NCBI GenBank assembly: GCA_039105265.1
Contig: JAPFFF010000044.1
Coordinates: forward strand, 682,001-746,000
DNA: 64,000 nt
Direction: 5' to 3'
Source: Tritrichomonas musculus
Taxonomy: Eukaryota > Parabasalia > Tritrichomonadida > Tritrichomonadidae
Position 1 is the first letter of the stretch; every line of letters starts with the position of its first letter. The position numbers and the translations under genes are program-made. Shown in pieces: positions 9,523 through 18,100 of this stretch. The notes beneath the pieces are model-generated. The model made no database searches. It was given only the letters and a program-made list of their open reading frames with translations, and was not told the DNA's origin.

Positions 9523-12500
9523 TTATTCTTCCTCTTCATTCAAAAGCCTCGAGTTTATATCAAATTCTTCCTCTTCTTCTTCATCTAAAAGTTGTTGGTT
9601 TATTTCAAATTCTTCTTCCTCTTCTTCATTCAAAAGTTCTGGATTTTCTTCAAGCTCATCTTCTTTGATTGTGTGATATTCATTTGCATTATTTTTGCTT
9701 GCAACTTCTGTGTTGTTCTTTATTTCGTCATGTTGGCTGATTTGTTGGTCAGTTTTGTTTGCCGTCTGTTTGCTATTTGGTTCTGTTTCCTCTTCTTCAT
9801 TCAAAAGATCTGGATTTTCTTCAAGCTCATCTTCTTCGATTGTGTGATATTCATTTGCATTATTTTTGCTTGCAACTGGCTGATTCTCAGCAGCTTCTGT
9901 GCTGTTCTTTATTTCGTCATGTTGGCCGATTTGATGGTCAGTTTTGTTTGCTGTCTGTTTGCTATTTGGTTCAGTTTCTTCTTCTTCATTTAGATTATCC
10001 TCATCTGACAAAGTAGGCTTAACTATTATATCGTATTCATAATCATAATCATTATCGTTATTTTCATTTGGATTCTCGCCTATTGATGTGAACTCATTCA
10101 GCAAATTTGTGATTGTCGTTTCTTCAACTTGTATGTGCTCATTTTGTGCTATTTTTGTTTCACCTTCAGGCCTTTTGTCTTTAATCACATTTTCTATATT
10201 ATGTTCTTTATTACTAATTATTTGCTCGTTGTTCTCTGAGTAACTGCTATAGTTAAAATCTTCAATTGGACCAGGAATCGTTTCTGGCAAATCTGAATCC
10301 AAACTGAAATCATCGTATCCATCATCTGGCAATTTGTTTATCACGCTTTTTTCTTGTCCAGAAAGCTTTTTATGCACTGGAGAAGGTGATTTCATTGTTG
10401 GATCGTTTTCATCTTCTTCCAAAATATATTCGTATTCGTATTCATATTCTGCATTTTCATGATCATTTCTACTTTTATTAATGACTGTGTTTTTGTTTCT
10501 TGCTTCTCTTTCCAAATTTTCTTCATTTGTCTCGAGATTTTGTCTTATTGATTGCTTTTCATTTTCATTGTAATATTGTTGGTTAATATTTTCACTTGTT
10601 TCTTTATTGATTTCATATTCATCTTGCTGCTCGATAATATTATCTTCAAGTTGTTGTTCATCGATGTCTTTTTGTTGATCTATATCTCGAATAGCATGTT
10701 CATCTTTGTCTGCTTTACTAGTCACTTTTTCTTCTTGCCGAGTAATATATTTTTCTAAATGCGTCTCGTTAATATTATCACTTAGTTGCTGATCAGTAAT
10801 GTCTTCTTCTACTTGATGCTCGTTAATGTCTTCTTCTATTTGTTGATCAGTAATGTCTTCTTCTATTTGATGATCAGTAATGTCTTCTTCTATTTGATGA
10901 TCAGTAATGTCTTCTTCTATTTGTTGATCAGTAATGTCTTCTTCTATTTGATGATCAGTAATGTCTTCTTCTATTTGTTGATCAGTAATGTCTTCTTCTA
11001 TCTGATGTTCATTAATGTCTTCTTCTATCTGATGTTCAGTAATGTCTTCTTCTATCTGATGTTCAGTAATGTCTTCTTCTATCTGATGTTCATTAATGTC
11101 TTCTTCTATCTGATGTTCATTAATGTCTTCTTCTATCTGATGTTCATTAATGTCTTCTTCTATTTGTTGATCAGTAATGTCTTCTTCTATTTGATGTCCA
11201 TTAACAAATTTTTCATGTTGTGAATCCGATATTATTTGCAATAGTTCAACAATACCTTTTTCTTCTTGCTTCTCATCGATATCTTCCTCTTCTTGATGCT
11301 CGCTGATATCTTCTTCTAGCTGTTGCTCATCAATATCCTCTTCCACTTGCTGCTCACAAATATTTTCTTCTTCTTTGTGCACACTGTTATCTTCCTCTAG
11401 TTGTTGTTCGTTGATATCTTCTTCTCTCTGTGGGCTATTGATATATTCTTCTATTTGTTGTTCATTTATGTCTTCTTCTAGCTGTTGCTCATTAATACCT
11501 TCTTCTAGCTGTTGTTCATCGATATCTTCTTCTAAATATTGCTCATTTATGTCTTCTTCTACTTGTTGTTTATTAATATCTTTTTCTAGATGTGGTTCAT
11601 TGATATCTTCTTCTACTTGTTGTTTATTGTAATCTTCCTCTAGATGTGGTTCATCTATGTTTTTTTCTACTTGTTGTTCATTGCTATCTTCTTCTAGATA
11701 TTGTTCATTAATGTCTTCTTCTACTTGCTGTTCATTTATGTCTTCTTCTAAATATCGTTCATTGCTATCTTCTTCTGGATGTTGTTCATTTATGTTTTCT
11801 TCTATTTGTTGCTCATCGATCCTTTCTTCCAGCTGTTGTTCATTATAATCTATTTCTGGGTGAAACTCATTCTTTTCTTCTTTTTGTTGTTGTTTTTGGA
11901 CACCTAGCTGCTGTTGTTGATTTTCAATAATTTCTACCTGGCTTGACAAATCTTTTTCTAGTTGGTTATTGATTCCTTCCTGTGGTTCATTGTTAACCAC
12001 TTCATTTTGAAGTTTCATAGTATTCCTATCGTTTTGTAATTCACTTATATGTGTATAATTTTGCTGTTCATTTGATTCTTCTTCATTTGTTTCACCAAGG
12101 ATGTTTTCATTACTTGCGTCTTCTTCTTTATAAATTTCTTTATTAACGTCTTCCTTACTGATATCGGTATTGCTAATTTCATCTCTTGGCTGCTTAATAG
12201 CAATTGATTCACTTTGTTGTTCGTTAATATCTTCCTCTATTGAATAAAAGCTTTTTTCTTGGTCTGGCTCATTTATAATTGAAGCATTTTGTTGTTCATT
12301 TGTATCTTCTTCTCTTTCTTCATTATCTTTTTCTTGATAATCATTGCTTGCTTTTTCTTCAAATTTTGAGTTTCTATCATTTGCTGCATTATTTTGTTCT
12401 AATCTTATTATCTGTTTATTGATGTCATCGTTATTATTTGTTTCATTTTGATCTTTTGTTTTTTGCAAATCTTGAATGAATTCTTCATGATCTCCAATCA

Positions 12501-14118
12501 AAATGTTAGAATTATTTGGAGCAGTTTCATTCGATTTTGGTTCAAAATCAATTTTCTCATTATTGTTGTTCACACTCACATTTAGAAGTTCATTATCATC
12601 AAACTTATTTTGTGGGTGCCTGGTCACTATTTCTTCACAGCTTTCATCCGTTTCGAATTCTGTTTTGTTGCTTTCTTCTTCAATGTAATTGCCGATTTCT
12701 TCTTGAGCGTTTTTAATATTAACGTTGATATTGATATTGACGTTTTTAGGCTGATTTTTATCAAATGGAACTAGAACAACGTTATCTTCGTTGTCTGGAG
12801 TAACTTTCTTATCTGTTGTTATTATAATTGGCGTTATCTTCAAATTGAAGCCTTTTCTTGATGATGAAAGCTTGATGTTATCGAGCAGGTTGCTTGTATT
12901 GATTTTGATTTCATTTTCTGTTTGCGTCGAAATGAAAGAAGTCGAATTAAGAAGCGAAACAGATTTCATTACTTTATCATTGTTTTCTGTGTTAGTTTGA
13001 CTTTGATCTTTTACGATTTTTATTTCTTGTTTACTTTCAATGCCACATGAATCTGCATTTGTAGTTTCTATCTTTGCCAGTTGTCTCTTTAATTCTTCGT
13101 TTTCTTTCTTTAACAAAAAGTTTTCATTTTTTAAGTTGTTGTTCTCTTCAATTTTTGTCTGCAAGTCAAAATTTTTAGATGTCAATTCTTCAAATCTTTG
13201 TAGAATTTGTTTTTGAATTTCATTGTTGGCATCTGATTGTTTAATATCATCACTTTTTTGAATTTGAATTTGGTCATTCAATTTTTGAATTGTAATTTTA
13301 TTTTGTTCAATTGTCTCTTGAAGAATTTCATTATTATGTTCAATTTCTTTTATTCTGTTCTGTAATGAAATTGAATTTTCTTCTTGAGAATTAGCAGTTT
13401 TTTTGAGAGAGTCATTTTCAGACCTTAATTGGTCGATTATTTGTTTTTGGCTTTTGATTTTATTGCATAAACTTAAGTTGGCGCTCTTGAGTTGTCTAAG
13501 AAGTTTATGGAGTTTAGTATTGTTTAATTCTGTAATTTGCGTTTGATTAAGAGATTTTGAAAATTTTTTATTATCTTGAATATTTTGATTTAATTGTCTT
13601 TCGAGTGACTCTTTTTCACTCATTAAAATAGCGTATTTGCTTGAAATATCTTTATACGACGTATCTGTTTCTTTGAATTTTTGCGTTAGTGTTTTAAATT
13701 CCGATTTTAATTGCTTAATTGTAGATTCTCTTTTTTCTAATTTAATTTGTAGCTTTTCATTATCTGAAGACAAAGCAACGTTTTTTGATAACAAAGATTC
13801 ATCGGTTCCACTTTGTTGTGACAGCTGGCATTTTAAAATTTTTTTCTTTAATTTTGCATTTTCTTTTGTTAATTTACTTACTTCGATTTGTGCTAATTTA
13901 TACGATTGAACGAGATCTAAATTGGGTTCACTCGAATTTTCGATGAAACGTTCGAGCTCTTGGTTTTGAATTTTGAGTAAATTAATATCTTTTTGATAAT
14001 TATCTATACATTTCTCAAAATAAGGAATTGGCGAATGGGTATTGGTTGTCAAAGGTGTTGTTGTCTTTTTTGGTGTTTTAGAATGCTTTGGACTTAAAAA
14101 ATCGGATTTTTTCCTCAT
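9523..14118 (-). CDS. Giant acidic coiled-coil protein with 9-residue repeats
   Basis: 1531 residues from the ATG at 14118 (the frame is open a little further upstream but only through non-ATG codons). Residues about 30-360 are a long coiled coil rich in Leu, Lys, Glu and Gln with heptad spacing. The middle and C-terminal parts are very acidic. Residues about 750-1112 carry roughly forty copies of a 9-residue unit of the type INEQQLEED or ITDHQIEED, and the end carries two copies of a longer block containing NEEEETEPNSKQTANKTD and poly-Glu. No catalytic or membrane motif is seen. It is likely a structural or scaffold protein, perhaps cytoskeletal as in many trichomonad coiled-coil proteins; this is inference. 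Repeat number probably varies between strains. It is divergent from the small gene at 14452. Confidence 0.85.
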   Translation of the reverse strand: MRKKSDFLSPKHSKTPKKTTTPLTTNTHSPIPYFEKCIDNYQKDINLLKIQNQELERFIENSSEPNLDLVQSYKLAQIEVSKLTKENAKLKKKILKCQLSQQSGTDESLLSKNVALSSDNEKLQIKLEKRESTIKQLKSEFKTLTQKFKETDTSYKDISSKYAILMSEKESLERQLNQNIQDNKKFSKSLNQTQITELNNTKLHKLLRQLKSANLSLCNKIKSQKQIIDQLRSENDSLKKTANSQEENSISLQNRIKEIEHNNEILQETIEQNKITIQKLNDQIQIQKSDDIKQSDANNEIQKQILQRFEELTSKNFDLQTKIEENNNLKNENFLLKKENEELKRQLAKIETTNADSCGIESKQEIKIVKDQSQTNTENNDKVMKSVSLLNSTSFISTQTENEIKINTSNLLDNIKLSSSRKGFNLKITPIIITTDKKVTPDNEDNVVLVPFDKNQPKNVNININVNIKNAQEEIGNYIEEESNKTEFETDESCEEIVTRHPQNKFDDNELLNVSVNNNNEKIDFEPKSNETAPNNSNILIGDHEEFIQDLQKTKDQNETNNNDDINKQIIRLEQNNAANDRNSKFEEKASNDYQEKDNEEREEDTNEQQNASIINEPDQEKSFYSIEEDINEQQSESIAIKQPRDEISNTDISKEDVNKEIYKEEDASNENILGETNEEESNEQQNYTHISELQNDRNTMKLQNEVVNNEPQEGINNQLEKDLSSQVEIIENQQQQLGVQKQQQKEEKNEFHPEIDYNEQQLEERIDEQQIEENINEQHPEEDSNERYLEEDINEQQVEEDINEQYLEEDSNEQQVEKNIDEPHLEEDYNKQQVEEDINEPHLEKDINKQQVEEDINEQYLEEDIDEQQLEEGINEQQLEEDINEQQIEEYINSPQREEDINEQQLEEDNSVHKEEENICEQQVEEDIDEQQLEEDISEHQEEEDIDEKQEEKGIVELLQIISDSQHEKFVNGHQIEEDITDQQIEEDINEHQIEEDINEHQIEEDINEHQIEEDITEHQIEEDITEHQIEEDINEHQIEEDITDQQIEEDITDHQIEEDITDQQIEEDITDHQIEEDITDHQIEEDITDQQIEEDINEHQVEEDITDQQLSDNINETHLEKYITRQEEKVTSKADKDEHAIRDIDQQKDIDEQQLEDNIIEQQDEYEINKETSENINQQYYNENEKQSIRQNLETNEENLEREARNKNTVINKSRNDHENAEYEYEYEYILEEDENDPTMKSPSPVHKKLSGQEKSVINKLPDDGYDDFSLDSDLPETIPGPIEDFNYSSYSENNEQIISNKEHNIENVIKDKRPEGETKIAQNEHIQVEETTITNLLNEFTSIGENPNENNDNDYDYEYDIIVKPTLSDEDNLNEEEETEPNSKQTANKTDHQIGQHDEIKNSTEAAENQPVASKNNANEYHTIEEDELEENPDLLNEEEETEPNSKQTANKTDQQISQHDEIKNNTEVASKNNANEYHTIKEDELEENPELLNEEEEEEFEINQQLLDEEEEEEFDINSRLLNEEEE
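10780..11870 (-). repeat. 27-bp coding repeat array of the coiled-coil gene
   Basis: Degenerate 27-bp units encoding (I/V)(N/T)(E/D)(Q/H)Q(L/I/V)EED. The 10790-11200 part is nearly homogeneous and alternates DITDQQIEE, DITDHQIEE and DINEHQIEE units, showing recent higher-order duplication. The 11300-11870 part is older and more diverged. Confidence 0.9.
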
Positions 14119-14451
14119 TAAATAATAAATTTTAAACGGCACTTTATGTAGAATAAATCCAAATAATAAATATGAGTAAAACCATTATTTTAATGATTTT
14201 ATTACAAATATAGTAATATAAATATTTATATTTTGATTATTTTTATTATCAGTAACAATTATTATATAAGATATTTAATTTCTTTATTGTTTTTCGTTTT
14301 TATTGAATTTTGAATTATCTTTCAACCAAAATATAAAACAAATTCAAAAAATAATTATTTATTTGAATGATATTTGTATCGTAATTCAAAAATTCAATAC
14401 AAAATTTATAAAAAAATAAAATATTTTGTTTTGTTCATTTTTATAAAATAA
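14119..14451. promoter_or_regulatory. Divergent intergenic region with Inr-like motif
   Basis: 333 bp between two divergent starts, presumably holding both promoters. TCATTT at 14435-14440, 12 bases before the ATG at 14452, fits the trichomonad Inr. No clear equivalent lies close to the minus-strand ATG; a TCATATTTA on the minus strand about 55 bases upstream is the nearest. Confidence 0.4.
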
Positions 14452-15003
14452 ATGTACGGATTAACAATACATTTACAGTCATTTCAAATAAACGATGATA
14501 TTATTCGTGGAAAAGATAAGGTACACGTTTCAGTATTCACAATTCCTGGTAATAACAAACAAACATATGCCATTGATCCTAAAAAAATGAATAATCCAAA
14601 TTGTTTCTTTAAATTAAACGTTACAAATCAAACCAAAAGACTTCTTTTTATTTTTGAAAAGAGAAATTTATTCCAAAATGATCCAATTATCGCATCTGCT
14701 GTAATCAACTCAAGCAAAATGCCAAATTCACCATTAGACTCCAACAATATTGAAATAAAAACATTTGACATATTTGAACCTATAATAAGTCAATATGATT
14801 GTTTACCAAAGAAAGCCCCAGAGAAAGTTGGTCAAATGAAAATACAATTTTCGTTGTCAGAACAATCTTTCATTAAAACAAAGAAAAATCCTAGCAGATC
14901 CAATAAAAAACCAAAATGCGATTATTATTCTCAAGTTGATCCATGCATCAATGAGAGAAGATCAAATAACTGTATTTTATTAGATGAATATTATGTTAAT
15001 TAA
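14452..15003 (+). CDS. Small protein, possibly C2-like beta-sandwich
   Basis: 183 residues, ATG at 14452. The N-terminal 130 residues alternate short hydrophobic strands (LTIHLQSFQI, VHVSVFTIPG, RLLFIFEKRN, IIASAVINSS, GQMKIQFSLS), a spacing like that of a C2-domain beta-sandwich. The Asp ligands of a calcium-binding C2 are not clear. The last 40 residues are polar and basic (KTKKNPSRSNKKPK) with a Cys-containing tail. No signal peptide or membrane segment is seen. The stop codon is embedded in TAAATA, as in trichomonad polyadenylation. The family call is tentative; it could be an unrelated all-beta protein. Confidence 0.6.
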   Translation: MYGLTIHLQSFQINDDIIRGKDKVHVSVFTIPGNNKQTYAIDPKKMNNPNCFFKLNVTNQTKRLLFIFEKRNLFQNDPIIASAVINSSKMPNSPLDSNNIEIKTFDIFEPIISQYDCLPKKAPEKVGQMKIQFSLSEQSFIKTKKNPSRSNKKPKCDYYSQVDPCINERRSNNCILLDEYYVN

Positions 15004-15199
15004 ATATATAGAAATAAAAATTATAAATAAAAAATAGACATATATTAAATTAAATAATCTTATGAAAAAAATAAATTGATTTTCAATAAATTTTATTACA
15101 TTGAATACTTTTTATATATATAAAAATAAAATCAAAAAATCGAAAAAATAAAAAAAAAATTTATTAGATAATTTTGATGATCAACAACAACAACAAAAA

Positions 15200-18100
15200 T
15201 TATTTATTATATTCTGGATCCAAAGTAACTTTAATTTTTTCAGGTATTATATCACTTTCCAATTGGTAAACGCCTTGATTTTCCTCTAAAGCGACGTCAG
15301 GTTTTTGTTCCTCGTCATATTTTTCTGCCACTTTTTCAGTGTCGTATTTGACTGCCTGTCTGTGAAAGTGGAATTTCATCATGAAAGAGGCGAAGCACAA
15401 CAAGAGCAAGAATCCAATTTTAGCGAAGAAAGGGAAAGGCAGCCTATCTCTAATGAACATTTTAACAAATTCATTTTTCATTTTAATTTTGACACTTGAC
15501 GAGAAGAACCTGCCGAAGTAATCGCCTGAAGAAGCGAAATCTTTCGGCACTGCTATATTCAGCATTATCATGAAAATTCTTGCCATTTTGTGGTCAAATT
15601 TTTCAATTTCATTAATTTGCTTAAATAAAATTTTGGACAAGAAAGAACAGACAGCATCACACAACACTTCAATTTGAGAAGACAAAATAATGGATCCGAT
15701 TTCGACCAATGTTTTCTTAATCTCTTTGGTCAATTTAATAGGAAGCATTGTTATCCATTCAAAAAGCGACTCTGATATATTAGCTATGTAAACAAGCCCG
15801 ATTATTAAAATACCAGCCAAAATGGGAATCATGCTTCTTACATTTATGGTGAAAATGAGCAGCGGGTCTTGATCAATCAGGCAGTTGTAATCGATTTTAT
15901 CAGGAGGAATTTCATTCTCAAGATCGAAATTAAAACAAACACCGAATTCACAACCAGCGAGAGTTCTTCTTAAGAAGAACTTCAAGCCCATAAAAGCGCC
16001 CAAAACTTCATTAATTTTATTACAAATCCAATTGAAAATTCCGTCAATTTTTTCAGTAATACTAATGATAACTGAATGGCCATCAGGCATCTGTTTCATG
16101 TACTTTAATTCGGGATCTGATATATATTGTTGACCTTCATCATTTCCGTCAATATTATTTATCTTTGCGCCTGATTCATCAAGCAATGCATAAGGCTTAA
16201 AACCGAAAGCAAAAGTGCAGAATTTATATTCTTCATTCTTAATGAATGAACCAACAATATCGCCTTTAAACATCTCCATTATTTTCCTTTCATAAGTATC
16301 TCTAACTTTATTAAATATGTGCATGAATGTTGGCACTATTTCATAATTCTCAATGTTGTTATCACAGTCAGGCAAATATTCCTTCAACAAATAAACAAGT
16401 CCTTGAATCTCGTTTTTCAAATATTCAGAATAAGAAAGAGTTTTCTCAGCTCCTTTGTAATAATTCCTTTCGGCTTTATCAATGAATAACGACCAGGATT
16501 CAAGGATCATTTCTCTTATGTATTGCTGAAAGAGCCTCCATGTGTACTTACAATTTGGGCAATTAAAAAGTGAAAAAATTTTCTGCGCTTGAATTGAAAG
16601 AAATGTTTCAATTGACATGCAAATTGGAAACTCAAAATTACACACAACTAACCGATTCACATTTATTCTAACAGAACGTAATTCATGAATTACTTCTCTT
16701 GTTAATTTTTGGGATTTGATGCCTCCTAAAAAGATCCATTCTCTATCTTTTTTGAACTTTTCAATGAATTTCAATTGCATTTTGTTCTTGAATTTGAAAT
16801 CATCAAGAGTGCTGTCAATCTCCTTTTCATTGAATTGATCAATTGGGATAAAGAATTGGCTCTCTAAACAGATAATTCGGACGCTTCCTTTATGTCCTTG
16901 TCGAGCAGTTCTTCCAAATGCTTGATGTAAAACGCGTGCGTTTGAAGTAAAATACGTTACAATTACATGCAAAGGTTTGTATGGTTTTTGAATATCAGTT
17001 CCTCTTCCACATGCATTTGTACCCAATGAAATGGCTCCTTTTAAACCTGCAGTTAAATCAGGCTTAATTTTCTCATCTTTACCATCAAAAATGTTGACAT
17101 TTTTGATCCCTTTTTCAATGAGCAAATACAAAACATAAGAAATTTCATTCAAATCTTGGAAAATTACAAGAACTGGAAAATCTTTATTGTGGAAATGAAG
17201 AACTTCTTCGACAATCTTTTGATCACGTTCTTCTATATCGCTACATAAAATGGGAGGATATTCGACACACAAATTTGGCATATTTCTGGGAATTTTCATC
17301 GTTACTAGTTTGTATTGATCTTTCAAAATTTCTTTGTCATATTTGTTGCCAATTGTGCCAGTAAGTCCGACAACTCCGTCGTACAATTTGACAAAGATTG
17401 GATGTGAGACAAACAAATAATTCATTGATACATTCTTAATGATCATGTTGCTGTTCTCTTCTGGATTGTTCGTCATCTCTTTAATGGCAATGAATTGTTG
17501 AACAAATCCACTGAATTCTTTGTTTGGTTCAAGAATTCCTTTATGATCATAATCAAACGGAATGATAACTTTACAGCGTTTTTTATTGGATTTCTTTTCT
17601 TGTTTCTCTTCATTCTCATTTTCATTACTTTCATTTTCATTACTTTCATTTTCATTTTGATTTTCATCTTTTATTTTCACTTTGTTTTTGTTTTTGTTTT
17701 TGTTTTTTCTTTTGTTCTTGTCTTTTTTACTAAAACTAATTTTATGTTTTTTCTTCTTTTCTTCTTTTTGTTCTTCTTTATGTTCTTCTTCTTTTGGTTC
17801 TTCGTCTTTATGTTCAGTTTTCTTCTTTTTGTTTCTTTTGAAGAGTTTGAAGAAGAATTTTTTAGTTTCTTCTTTGCATTTTTCTTTTGCATTCTCAACG
17901 TTGTCTTGGGCACTTTTCAGCATATCAGTTAATGAAGTTTTTTCTTTCACTTCGATTGTTTCAATTGTGTATTTTTTACCATCAACGAATTCCTCTTGAT
18001 TAACCAAGTCAATTTCTTGGTACATTGTTTGCACATCATCAATAGAAAGGTCAATGCAATTTGGCCACGTTTCTTTTATTGAATTCAGAACAAACTCGGG

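Noticed and set aside
10786-11223. Plus-strand repetitive hydrophobic frame (ISNVFFYLM repeats)
   Set aside because: It is the antisense shadow of the 27-bp repeats coding for the acidic protein.
17495-17932. Plus-strand Phe-rich hydrophobic frames
   Set aside because: Antisense shadow of the Lys/Glu/Asn insert in the SecA-like gene.
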